From contig NC_083341.1 of the NCBI RefSeq assembly GCF_019175385.1, positions 23,258,203 to 23,322,202 of the forward strand: a DNA stretch of 64,000 bases, read 5' to 3'. The DNA is from Lycium barbarum (taxonomy: Eukaryota; Streptophyta; Magnoliopsida; Solanales; Solanaceae). Every line of letters begins with the position of its first letter. Within the stretch, counting starts at the first letter, position 1. Positions 24,714 to 36,294 of the stretch are shown here, in pieces. A program made the position numbers and the translations under genes. The notes under the pieces are model-generated. The model did not search any database and was not told the origin of the DNA. It saw nothing but the letters and a program-made list of their open reading frames with translations.

Positions 24714-24924
24714 CTAGGTTTAGCTACGTCCTAGGATTGTTGTCGGTATCTGTGGAGCTGAGTCTAATGGAGTTTTCCTTGTGCAGCCTGATCACCTGCG
24801 TGACCGAGAAACTCCCAGAACATTTATAGGTGTTTTCTATTCTTCTTGATTCTAGATTATGCTGTAGAGCTTTAAGTCCTTTTAGGATCGTTCTAATTCG
24901 CTCGTTAATTCGTGCCTTGTAGAA

Positions 24925-26060
24925 ATGGCCCTAACTCGATCTGAAACTGGTAACTTAGGACTCGCCACAGGAACTGCTAACCAAAATCTCAGGGGCGCGA
25001 ATGCTGGTAACGGAAATAATGTCAGAAATCAAGCACCGCCTGCTCCTGCTATTCCTGTTGCGGGTGTGCCTGAGATTGGTACGATGCAAACTACTATTCA
25101 AATGTTGACTACATTAGTTGTGGCTCAGCAATAATGTAAAGGTGTGGAACCTCATCATGGAGGCAGACTTAAGCAATTCCTAGACTTAAAGTCACCAGAG
25201 TTCTTCAGGTCATGAGAGGTAGATGACCCCCAACACTTTTTAGATTAGAATTTCAAGGCATTGAGGGAAATCAATGCCCATGGTTCCTAAGATGTGCGGT
25301 TTGCTTCTTATCAGTTGAAGGATGTTGTGCATGCTTGGTTTGAGATGTGGGAGTCTGCGAGGGGTGATGCTGCTTTAGCTCCTACGTGGGATAAATTTGA
25401 AGAGGCATTCATGGAAAGGTTTTTGTCTGATGTGGAGAGATTCGCCATGGTTACGAAATTTGAAAAGCTGGAACAGGGTGACAAGACTATTTGTGAGTAT
25501 AGTTTGGAGTTCACCTGTTTATCAAAGTATTCTTTATACAAGATTCCGACTGAGAAGCATAAGTTGACTCATTTTGTACGTGGGCGGGTACCACGAATTA
25601 AGTCTGCATGTGCTGCTGCTGCTATGTCTCCTACTTGCACTTTCTCATCTCTGGTTGGGTTTGCTGATAACAAGAGAGTTAGAAAAATGAGGAGAGGGTG
25701 GAGGGAGACCAAAACAAGAAGGCCCGATTGACGGGTGGTTTCAGTGGTAGTAATTATAATGCAGGGCAAAGGAGAGGATATTTTGTACCTGCTCAGTCTG
25801 GTGCATATTCGAATGCCAGTATGCTTTCTGGAAGGCAAAGTCAAAAGAAAAATAACGAAAGCAGGTTCTCCTAGGGTAGTAGTCGGTCTGCTGTATGGGA
25901 TGATCGTATCTGTCATCACTGTGGTATTAGGTTCCACTTTAAGAGAGAGTGCAGAAAGTGGCTACGCGAGATAGCTGCTATGTCTAACCATAGGAATGAT
26001 TCGCCTGCTTTGCATTTGCTAAAGATCCGCCTGCTGGTAATACAAACAATAATAATTAGA
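24925..26060 (+). pseudogene. Element F gag
   Basis: ATG at 24925 opens MALTRSETGN and a Gly/Asn/Ala/Pro-rich N-terminus, then stops appear (25132-25134 and near 25216 and 25243). The gag domain follows: VRFASYQLKDVVHAWFEMW (from 25291), then WDKFEEAFMERF and FEKLEQGDKTICEYSLEF. An intact CCHC zinc knuckle, CHHCGIRFHFKREC, is at 25911-25952 in another frame, so at least one frameshift lies between. Gag forms the virus-like particle and binds element RNA. The start is chosen as the first ATG after the leader that gives a typical Gag N-terminus. Confidence 0.88.
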
Positions 26061-26167
26061 AGGCTTGTAATAATGGTAAAGGGAAGGAAGTTGCTAATAC
26101 TTCTGATGGAGGAACAACTCGGCTTTATGGGCTGACTCGTAGGGAGGCAACTGAGGCTTCTGACGCG

Positions 26168-26470
26168 GTGGTTATAGGTATCCTCACCATCTGTTCTCAT
26201 GATTCTTACTTACTGATTGATCTGAGTTCAAATTTATCCTATGTGACCCCTTATTTTTCTCTTGATATGGGTATGAAACCCGGACTTTTGTTGGAACCCT
26301 TTGATGTTGATATGCTTTCTGGTGTTCCTGTAATTGCTTCTAGAGTGTATAGAAATGTGTTGTTGAGACTGATTTGTATGAACTTGAGATGGTGGATTTT
26401 GATGCAATATGGGGATGGACTGGTTGTCTGCATGTTATGCTAATGTGGATTTTCGCCATAAGCTAGTTCA
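26168..26470 (+). pseudogene. Element F aspartic protease, active site degraded
   Basis: Frame from 26168 (VIGILTICSHDSYLLIDLSS) aligns with the protease of H. The active-site loop, normally DPGST or DxGS, reads DLSSN, so the essential Gly is lost. A frameshift near 26400 separates it from [14 protein letters not shown], the usual end of the domain, which is read from 26409. Confidence 0.8.
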
Positions 26471-27560
26471 TTTCGCCTTTCCCTATGAGCCTGTTGTTGT
26501 GTGGGAGGATGAAATTGCTAAACCAAGGGGTAGATGTATTTCCTATCTTAAGGCTCATAACATGATTACTAAGGGGTGTATTTACCATTTGGTTGTTGTT
26601 AATGATACAAAAGTCATAGTACCTGAATTCGCATTTTTTCCCATAGTTAGTGAGTATCCCAAAGTTTTTCCTGAAGATCTTCCTAGTATTCCTCCTGATA
26701 GAGTTATTGATTTTGGGATTGATGTTATTCCTGACACAAAACCTATTTCTATTCCACCTTATCGTATGGCTCCAGCGGAATTAAGGGAATTAAAGGATCA
26801 GTTAAAGGACTTGTTGGATAAGGGTTTTATCCGACCAAATTCCTCACCTTGGGGTGCTCCAGTATTGTTTATTAGGAAGAAATATGGTTCCCTTAGGATG
26901 TGTGTTTATTACCGTCAGCTTAATAAAGTGACCATTAAGAATAAGTATCCTTTGCCTAGGATAGATGATTTGTTTGACCAACTTTAGGGTGCTAAGTTCT
27001 TTTCAAAGATTGACCTGAGGTCTGGGTATCACCAATTGAAGATCAAGGAGAAGGATATCCCAAAAACCGCCTTCCGTACTCATTATGGGCACTTTGAGTT
27101 TCTAGTGATGTCTTTTAGGTTGACTAATGCACCTAATGCATTCATGGATTTGATGAATCGCGTGTTTAAGCCTTATCTAGACTGCATCATTATTATCTTT
27201 ATTGATGATATTTCAGTGTATTCTAAAAGTCATGAAGATCATGCTAATCATTTGAGAATAACTTTGACAACACTTGAGCAGAACAAGCTTTATGAGAAAT
27301 TCTCAAAGTGTAAATTCTGGCTTGATTCTGTGGCTTTCTTGGGTCATGTGGTGATCGGTGACGGTATTAAAGTAGATCCTCAGAAAATTTCAGCGGTTAA
27401 AGATTGGCCTAGACCAACTAGTGTGACTAATATTCGAAGTTTCTTGGGATTGGCGAATTATTACAGAAAGTTTGTGGAACGTTTTTCATCTATAGCCTCG
27501 CCATTGATTAAATTGACACAGAAGACTGCTAAGTTTCAGTGGTCCGAAGCTTGTGAGAAG
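26471..27560 (+). pseudogene. Element F reverse transcriptase
   Basis: Two long open stretches, 26409-26987 and from about 26988 to 27680, divided by a TAG at 26985 where Gln is expected (FDQ*G). Blocks in order: [71 protein letters not shown], then [27 protein letters not shown], the catalytic [15 protein letters not shown] and the thumb block [15 protein letters not shown]. Only the TAG and a few substitutions damage it, so it is one of the better-kept RTs here. Confidence 0.93.
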
Positions 27561-27960
27561 AGTTTCCAAGAGCTTAAGACAAGGTTGACTTCGGCTCCTA
27601 TTTTGACTTTACCTTCTGGGTCCGGTGGCTATGTAGTGTATTGTGATGCCTCTAGGATTGGGCTAGGTTGTGTGTTGGTGTAGAATGGTAAGGTGATTGC
27701 TTATGCTTCGTGACAGTTAAAAAAACATGAGAAGAATTACCCGACTCATGACTTAGATTTGGCTGTTGTGGTATTTGCCTTGAAGATTTGGCATCATTAT
27801 TTGTATAGTGAGCATTGTGATGTTTTTACTCACCATAAAATCTTGCAATATATCTTCAAATAGCGAGAGTTGAATCTCAGACAAAGGAGATAGCTGGATT
27901 TGTTGAAAGACTATGACTTGAATATCTTGTATCATCTCGGTACGGCGAATGTGGTTGCTG
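27561..27960 (+). pseudogene. Element F RNase H
   Basis: Continues the RT frame: [16 protein letters not shown] (first Asp) ends at a TAG (27681). The frame is then readable through [24 protein letters not shown] and [13 protein letters not shown] and on to VADAFSRKS. Four in-frame stops (27681-27683, 27711-27713, 27861-27863 and 27891-27893) stand where Gln, Arg, Gln and Arg or Trp are expected. The TDN/TDH aspartate is His (THH), so a catalytic residue is also lost. Confidence 0.85.
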
Positions 27961-28149
27961 ATGCTTTCAGTAGAAAATCTATGGGCACGTTAGCTTATTT
28001 GCACATTCATGTCATGCCCATGGGGAAGGAAATTCGAAGACTTGCTAGTCTTAGGGTCAGACTTGATGAAACTGAAGACGGAAAGTTAGTGGGAATCACG
28101 CCATCACGGTCTGACATTGTGGAAAGGATTAAATCCAAACAATAGGATG

Positions 28150-28990
28150 ATGAAATTTTGGCAAAGCTGAGAGATGGAGTAGAAAGGGGTGAGTACACTT
28201 CATTTACTGTTGGGACTGGCGATAGTGTTTTGCGGTTGCAAGGACGATTGTATGTTCCTGATATCGACGGTCTTCGACAAGAACTAATGATGGAAGCTCA
28301 TAGTTCCAAGTATTCGGTTCATCCAGATCCACCAAAATGTATAAGGACATGAAGCAACATTATTGGTGGAAAAGCATGAAGGTTGATATTTCTAACTTTG
28401 TGGCTAAGTGTTTGAACTGTCAACAGGTGAAGGCTGAACATCAAAGACCCGGTGGTTTGGCTCAAAATATCGAGAACCCACAGTGGAAGTAGGAGGTGAT
28501 CAATATGGATTTCGTTGTGGGTTTACTCCGCACCAAGGCCAAGTTTGATTCGATTTGGGTGATCGTGGATAGACTCACAAAGTCTGCCTACTTTCTCCCT
28601 GTGAAGACGTCATACACCACGGCAAAGTACGCCAAGTTATATTTTAAGGAGATAGTGAGATTGCATGGGATTCTGGCAGCCATCATATCTGATAAAAGTA
28701 CCCAATTCACTGCTCACTTTTGGAAATCCTTTCAGGAAGGTTTGGGTACTAGAGTGAATTTGAGTACCACTTTTCATCCTCAAACTGATGGGCAAGCTGA
28801 GAGGATTATTCATACTTTGGAGGATATGTTGCGTGCTTGTACAATTGATTTTGGAGGAAGTTGGGATGAGCAACTACCTCTGGTGGAATTCGCTTACAAT
28901 AATAGTTATCAGGCGAGTATTCAGATGGCTCTTTATGGGAGGCAGTGCAGATCTCCAATTGGGTGATTTGAACCCACCGAAGTGGAATTA
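28150..28990 (+). pseudogene. Element F integrase
   Basis: A zinc-binding region precedes the core (HP near 28320, then a frame change, ending KCLNCQQVK near 28410-28435). The catalytic Asp is in NMDFVVGLL (about 28500), the second in ISDKSTQFT (about 28690), and the Glu in GQAERIIHTLE (about 28795), so the DDE triad is preserved. A TAG at 28490-28492 stands for the Trp of KWEVI. The long frame ends at 28966. It inserts cDNA into the genome; here it is broken by one nonsense codon and one or two frameshifts. Confidence 0.9.
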
Positions 28991-29264
28991 TTGGCTCCTG
29001 ATTCAGTTCATGAGGCGATTGAAAAGGTAAATCTTATTGTGCAACGACAGAAGACCGCTCAGAGTAGACAAAAGTCTGATACAGACATGAGGCGTAAAGA
29101 ATTGGAATTTGCTATTGGTGATGAGGTTTTCTTAAAAGTATCACCTATGAAGGGAGTTAATGCGTTTTGCCAGAAATGGCAAGCTTAGTCCTCGCTATAT
29201 TGGTCCCTATGAGATTGCTAGAAGAGTTGGGAAGGTAGCTTATGAGTGAGATTACTAGCAGAGA
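28991..29264 (+). pseudogene. Element F integrase C-terminus, up to insertion of G
   Basis: Carries RQKSDTDMRRKELEFAIGDE, VFLKVSPMKGV and then, after a frame slip, RVGKVAYE. These match the integrase C-terminal region of H. Element G starts at 29265 and the sense resumes at 41727. Confidence 0.85.
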
Positions 29265-32057
29265 TGTTACACCTCGCACTTTTAGAGCATGAGCACGCCA
29301 TGTATTTCACAGTATTAATGAAGTATTGGAGACGTCTTATGAAGTTTTGAAAGGTACAAGTCATGGGAAGTACGTAACTATGAAGTAAAGGATGAATTAC
29401 GACATCGAAAATCGAAACCCGGAAGGAAAACCTTGGAACCAAAGGACATGACCATTATAGAGTATTATTAATAATAAATATCATGTATGGAGAGTTTCGG
29501 AAGATTCCAGGACCAAGCAAATCGAAGAAAATAAGTCGAAAATTTGAAAAAAGTTAGTAGAATTTTAGACAAAAAATTTGGGTCAATTTTAGAGGGGTAT
29601 ATCACCTAGTATATCAGGTGTTTTGAAGTGAAATAAAATCTTAAATTGAAGTTCATGAAGTCTAGTTTCTAATGCAACAAACCATTCATCAATATGGCAT
29701 CGCAGTATAGAGATATTCGTGTTTTCGCAAGACTGCGCAGTCAGCCTCGCTAGGACCCACTATGGCGGTGGCCGACCTTCTTGTATATTAAATACGTTTT
29801 GAAGGCCATTTTAAGTAATTTTCATTTGCAAATTCCTCCATAATCTCCTAAGACCCTCCCAAGTAAGATCATAAATACCCTAAGCCAGAATAATAGGGTT
29901 TCACCCAAGTTCTATCTCAAGAGTACCAAGAGAGCAAGAAGAAGCACTCTTAAGGTGTTGGATGCAAGTTCAAGCTTGAGTTCTTGTTGTTGCTGCTGGA
30001 TTTAGAGGATTCTTAGAGGTGAATCAAGATCAATAAAGGTAAGAATATGTCTCTCCTACATGTATTTGAGCTTACAGAAGTCGTGACTAAATTGTACAGT
30101 TGAAAACTTGTAAAATAAAGCTCGAAAATCGTAGTTGTGATGTTGTTAGTTGTTGAACTGTTTCGAAGTTGTTCTTGTGGTATTTTATGGCTGCAAATTA
30201 ATGGAATAACTTGGATATTATATTTTTGATGTTTTTCTTATTGTTTTGGTGTTGGTTTGAATTGGAAAGAGGTAAAAGATATAGGGGAAGTGCTGCTCGA
30301 TTTTCTGAAAATCATAGATATGTTGTTCTTGTGTTGTTGGACTGTTTTGAAGTATTACGTACATGTTATTGTGGCTGGAAATCAGAGTAGATAATATGAA
30401 TATGGTGAACTTGATGTTGTGGTACATGTCCATGTGTTTATATGAGGATTTGACGGAAGAATTGGAAGAAAACTTGAAATAGAATTTATAGAATAAGATG
30501 TTATGCATATGGGCTGTTTTGGAAGAATCTATCAGATGGCTTTTGATTTAACTTAGTATGGCAACGTGAATATGCATTAGGATTGATGTGGTGTTGTTGT
30601 ATTGGATTGAGTTGAGTTGAGTAGAAGTGAATGTTACAAGGGAGATGCTGACCGAATTTCGGCAGATTTTAAGAGAATTTAATTTAAAGGCTTAAGACAA
30701 GCATATGGTAACAAGCTTAACAATAGTATGAATGGTTTTATATGTAGGTTACGAGACTGCGAATTATCCTAAGTATATTGCAAGACAAGAAGTAAGTTGG
30801 AAAGCCAAGAAGTAAGCTTCCAGGTATGTTAAGGCTATCCCTTATTTTCATTGGCATGATTTCTACTATTGAGCCATCTTTGACTATTCACACTAAGATG
30901 TGCTATTCATGAAGGTTATACTCGGGTTACCATAACCCTATTGTAATAATTCTCTCCAGTTAAGAATGGGTATAAGAATACTTGGGTTATATAAGATGAT
31001 AGAATGAAAAAAGGAATAGCTAGTGTACATGTTGTTTACAGGCTATTATGTTGCCTTCAAGTTATCATTATATGTTTGTATATGCCTGGCCTATGAGCCG
31101 TGGAGTTGATTATACCTGACCTACGGGTCATAGAGTTGTTACCTGACCTACGGGTCATGGAGTTGATTATACCTTACCTACTGGCCATAAAGTTGATTAT
31201 ACCTGACCTACGGGCCATGGAGTTGATTATACCTGACCTACGAGTCATGGAGTTGATTATACTTGACCTACGAGTCATGGAGTTGATTATACCTGACCTA
31301 CAGGTCACGGAGTTGATTATACCTGGCCTATGAGTCATGGAGTTATCTATGCCTGACCTTCGAGTCACAAAGTTATACGTATAGAATTATGTTATCTTAC
31401 CTTAGATGAGAGGCAACCCAGGTAGAGTACCTCCAGATGCTTTCTTGAGATATCTAGAGTACAGTTTGTTACTTCATTTCAGTTGTTATCTTGCCTTACA
31501 TACTCGGTACATTGTTCGTACTGACGTTCCTTTTGCTGGGGGCGCTGCATTCTTGCATGCAGGTACAAATCAACAGATTGATAGACCTCTCCAGTAAGTA
31601 GGATCTGATACCAGCGGATTGGTAAGCTACATTTTTGTTCGGAGCTGCCAGGTCCTTGGAGTATCTCCTTTTTTATTACAGATTGTATGGTACAGTCGCA
31701 CATTCCCTAGAGGCTTGTAGACAAGTCCTGTAAATAGTGTGTCTGTGTGATAGCCTTGTTAGCTTGTATATGTCTGCTTGGATATTGTTGGCCTCGTACG
31801 ATCATAGCAGGCTCGTCGGCTTGCTCAGTTGTGTATATGTATTTTCAATATGGGAGTGGCCAGTTCAGAGGATATAGACAGTATTTATATATATCTAGAT
31901 TTCGGCCTCGCCGACTTGTTGGTATTGTCTGTTTGCGGATAGGCCTTATCGTCTTAAGTTGTGAGTTACTCCCCAGAGCTTCAGATTTAGAGTGGTTCGC
32001 TGGGGCCTAGTTTGGCATCGAGTACCGGTCACGCCACTCCAAATTTTGGGTATGATA
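29265..32057 (+). repeat. Element G 5' LTR (2,793 bp)
   Basis: Starts TGTTACACCTCGCAC and ends GGGTATGATA (the 3' LTR has GGGTGTGACA, so both bases of the final CA-containing end have changed). Matches the 3' LTR throughout, with a handful of mismatches per 100 bp by eye. Carries the 30-bp tandem array (31081-31380) and the CGGTAC...GTACTG inverted repeat (31505-31523). Confidence 0.92.
31081..31380 (+). repeat. 30-bp tandem array in G 5' LTR, about 10 units
   Basis: Unit approximately GAGTTGATTATACCTGACCTACGGGTCATG. Each unit contains TGACC-TACG-GGTCA, five-base arms around a 4-base loop, or a degenerate form. Because 30 is a multiple of three, both strands stay open and give repetitive hypothetical peptides that are not genes. 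The 3' LTR copy is at 40738-41040 with about 11 units, some rearranged. Confidence 0.9.
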
Positions 32058-32061
32058 AACT

Positions 32062-32074
32062 TGGTATCAGAGCA
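32062..32074 (+). promoter_or_regulatory. Element G primer-binding site
   Basis: TGGTATCAGAGCA, 4 bases after the 5' LTR end; the same initiator Met-tRNA type as F and B. Confidence 0.92.
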
Positions 32075-34889
32075 ATTTGTCCTAGGGAGTGCCTACGAGT
32101 CGTGTACAGTAGAGTCTTGTTTATGGATGTGAAGCGCACAACACTTATAAGCAAGAGACTGAGGGGTATTTAGGAACCATTGACTCTTCCTTCTCATCTT
32201 AGATCATGCCATAGAGCTAAATTATAGGATGTGATTTCCCTGATTCTAACCCTAAATGGTTTGATTGTGGATAAGCAGTTGATTATGCCGCTATGAGGTA
32301 ATTGGTGAAAATTGAAGTTGATACTCCGAAAAGTATGTTTCCTGCCTTACTGATATTGATAGACTTTGATATAAGAACTTGAGCTAGATGTTACGGGTAA
32401 TTGTGATCGCTCTGTGAGGCATTGGATGTGTTTTCTGGGCTGTGTGCAGGAATGAGGCAGTAAGAAGTATAGAGGAAATTCTGTCAAAATTTTTACAAAT
32501 TGAATTGTTTGAATGTCTATGCTATAGTGAAAGGATAAAGGGAAAAAGTGACAATCGGATGTTTGGTAAGTTATGATTGAATGAACAATGATAAGACGCT
32601 TTCAAAGAGAAGTTTTAGAATGATTTTAATTTTATTTAAGGGAAGAACCCTGGAGGAGGGAAATGATTAGTAATTAAAGGAACTGGAATGAGTTGCAATC
32701 GAGATTTCGGTGAATTGAGACTCATTGAAGACATAGGGAAAGTTGACACTAAGAATTTAAATGCAGTATTACGATTTATAGATTGGTGAGTAAGAGATAA
32801 CGAAAAGATATTGATATGGAAAAGGAAGTTAACGAGTAAGGGAAAGTTTTACTCTAGAAGTTTATATATATACATAAGATCTAGACAGGTTGATAACAGG
32901 CACACAGACTCGTTTATCGGACTTTCCTATATGATGTGAGTTTACGTTGGGATTCAAAAGTCACCAGTCATTCGACTTGAAAGGGATTCTGAGTATTTGA
33001 TACTTGATACTATTCTTAGAATCATTATGGCCGAGTTACTTCGGGTTTTAATGGCGACCTTGAACTCAAGACTGAGAAATGGTTAGGTAAGTTGGATTGC
33101 AATTATGATTGTCCTATGGATTGCTTATATAACTTCTAAATGTGATGTTTCTTGGCCGACGAAGGAAGTAGAGATTGTATCAACCTTAGGAATATGTGGT
33201 GTATTTCTAGCTAATCCCTATAAGAAGGCTTCACCTCTTTTTTTTTTTTTAATGGGTGTTGTGAAGGTTATTTGACGATAGAGAAATTAGGTGTGATGTA
33301 TGTTTATGTGTAAAGAAATGTATAAATGAAGATAAAATATCGCAAGGATCGAGTCGGTTGCTGCATGAAAGTAAAGAATGCGAGGTTTATTATCTTAGAC
33401 AAAGAGACAGGGTATAAGTACGAGTAAAGATTTTTAAGTAAAGTTATAACGCCGGGATTCACAGTTAGGATGCAGAAAGATATGCTAGGAAGACCTACAT
33501 ATTTAGACATACGAAAAAAAAAAATGAGAAACCAAAATAGCCCGAGGGAAATTAGGAGCATATGAGCTTTACAATTAAAATTTCAAAATGATCGCGAGGT
33601 ATAAGTTTGACTAGTTGGTCAAAAGAGGGAAGGCTTAATAAGTCGTGGGTTCAGGACAAAATCAAATGGCAATGGGATATCTTGCAAGAAAAGGTGTTGA
33701 AAAGCGATAAAAAGATAAGTCACAAGTGGCTACATCGAGTATTATGTATGCCCTTATGATTGATTTTACGACATGTTAAAAGTATTGATTATGCTGTATG
33801 TCAAAATTCAGGTAGCAAGAGCTACAGAGAGAATAAGGATTGGGTTTTCTCGGGAATTAAAGTCAGATAGCGGTAATGCGACCGAATATGTAAGCACGAG
33901 CATTAGGAAAAAGAAGGTTATGATATCATGAAGAGGAGAGAAACTTGGACAAGGAAAACGTATGCCCATTGAGGGTCAGGTAATATATATTTGAGGAAAA
34001 GGTTAGGATGAAATCAGGAAGGAAGACGATAGGATCAAATTTAAATAAATCAATGGGAGATAGAGTAATGGTGTATGTGACAAAAGGTGAGTGTGAAGAC
34101 CCCGTAACCAACATATATGTCTTCATAACTAGAACCAAAAAGGTTGTAAATAATAGACAAAGGTGCATCCTTGAGAAGAAATAAACAGGTCTTAGGAGGG
34201 CGACGAGGAAATTTTAAACTCCTTTGATTTAACCAGGAGAATGGATGTGAACCCATGATTGGTACGCCTATTTAAGGGGAAAAAGTACCTCAAAAAGAGA
34301 TTTTAAGCATCAAAAAGGATTCGAACTTGTAATGAAACACTCCAAAGTTTCCTAATCTAAGAGTAAAGGATGACTAATGGAAACATGTGTTTTACGAGTA
34401 AAATAAAACAAAAGAAACTATGAGGACTAAAGAAAGGAGGAGGTGTCAACGAAATGGTTATAGGGAATTATGTGGCCGCCGATAATAAGGAGAATGTTAA
34501 TGAGTTAGTATTCTTGACCAAAGGAAAACAAATTGAAATTATAAGACAATGGTTATGTGTGTGTGTGTATAAGTTGTAGTATCATAAAGGAAGATGAAGA
34601 CTCGACGAAAGAAGAAAGGAAAGGGTGTTGTTTGTGAGGATTTCATGATAAGAACGAGAACTGACAGAACACTAGAAGGACTATGATGCATAGCTGTGAT
34701 GCAAACAAGTAGTTAAGAAGAATAACGGGACAAAATGAGCTAAGCTAATAAAAGGACGAGTCGTGGGAATGGATAGTGTAGAGTATCAACTTTTAATGGT
34801 CTAGTATAGACATAAATCGGAATTGGGAACCTAGAGCAAGGAGAATTTCAAGGATATTAAGAAGATAGTCATGGATAAAGACTAGGGCT

Positions 34890-36076
34890 TGATGTGGTGT
34901 GATTTTACGCCACAATCGACGTTTTTCGGCTATAAGTTTTACTTGTTTTTAAACAAGTCTATGTGATTTTACGTGGTTTTTACTATGTTTCAGGTAATAC
35001 GAGGTCCCTAGACCCTAAGTGTGGAAAACAAGCGAAACAGAGGAAAAAGGTTGATCACTGGAAAAAACTGGAGGTTCTGGAAATTTTCGTGGAAAAATAC
35101 TCTGCGCGTTCGCTCAGGTAGGTCACGCGTTCGCGCCCACGCGCGTCAGTGACTCTGCGCGTTCACGCTGAAGTAACAGAGGGTTGCTGACGTCATCCAC
35201 GCAATCGCGCAGCCACGTGGCGCGTTCGCACTGAAGGTTTTCGGCCCAGTCCGAATAGAACTTGGATTTTGATGATTTTTGCTATTCCAGTTCTTTTAAA
35301 AAGCAAAATTATCTTTGGCATTATACTCAAGTTTGGAGGCTAGGGTTCCTACGTAAATATTCTTTCTTTTATTTAATCCTTGTTTATGGGAATTTCTTGG
35401 TGACAATTAAGATTGATACTCTTGTTATGCTTATTTATTCATTGGCATTATTCTTAATCAAGTAAGTTCTTGTTATTTTAATTATTCTTGTTCTTGAACG
35501 TTTCTCAAGGGAGTAGCTAACCCTAGGACTCTCCCATTTACTTTGTTTGAAACTCGAAAAAGGAAGAACGGGGTTAGGATAGAATAATTAACATTAATTT
35601 GGGGAGTTAACCCTCAACTAATGGAAATTGACCTAGGAATAGGCGATACCACTTGTAGCTATATTCGGGTGTTCTTAATGCTCCTAATTGCTATCTTCAA
35701 GTGGGTAGTCTAGTTAATCTTCGGGAGAAGTTAATTTAGAGTCATTATCCGAGGCTAAATAACATAAACTTGCTATTATTTATAATTCGTGAAATATATT
35801 GGATCATTACTTGAGAAGTAGTTTCCTTTATTCTATTCTTGTGGCCATTGATCAATTTACTTGCTTTCTAGATTAGAATTTATATTTCCGTATTTTATCA
35901 AAACCTTATCAAAAACCACCATTGATGCGTTCGGTCTAGCTATTGTTAGTGATAATTCCTAATCTGCTTAAATTGCCTACATATTGTTCTCTGTGAGATT
36001 CGACCCCAACCTTGTTGGGTTACTATATTTGACAACGTCCGCGTTATACCATTAATGGTGTAATTTGAGCGTATCA
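34890..36076 (+). mobile_element. Solo LTR J (1,187 bp), possibly Athila-like
   Basis: Starts TGATGTGGTGTG and ends TTTGAGCGTATCA, flanked by perfect GGGCT duplications (34885-34889 and 36077-36081). Element A lacks it at the matching place (about 16660-16700), which confirms a clean insertion. The end region (GATTCGACCCCAACC...GCGTATCA) is of a type I associate with Athila/Tat LTRs; that lineage is a guess. It contains a CG-rich array with CGCGTTCGC repeats at 35100-35250. Confidence 0.85.
35100..35250 (+). repeat. CG-rich repeat array in J
   Basis: Irregular repeats of TCTGCGCGTTCGC, CACGCGTTCGCGCC, TCTGCGCGTTCACGC and GGCGCGTTCGCAC. Strikingly rich in CpG compared with the AT-rich surroundings. 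Confidence 0.75.
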
Positions 36077-36263
36077 GGGCTAAAGGATCGTGGTATAGTC
36101 GGACACTCCATAAGGAGCCTAATGAATTCCGATGTCCCCATCAATTCATTAGCCTAGGGGACTACTAGTCATGAAAGGTAGAAGTGAAAAGTCAATAAAG
36201 AAGGCATCTGAACTATATCCAATATGTATAAGCATTTTGATTTGATACAAGAACTCAACTAGC

Positions 36264-36265
<2 letters not shown>

Positions 36266-36294
<29 letters not shown>

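Noticed and set aside
30218..30508. Near-identical minus-strand frame present again at 39973-40176
   Set aside because: Two LTR copies of the same element, antisense to it; no protein features.
31100..31368. Repetitive open frames in the G LTR array on both strands (MELIIPDLRV-like and the reverse), also at 40724-41032
   Set aside because: They follow automatically from a 30-bp repeat unit without stops; no start context, no family, and the region is LTR.
34890..36076. J considered as a MITE or other DNA transposon
   Set aside because: TG...CA ends without long terminal inverted repeats and a 5-bp duplication indicate an LTR.
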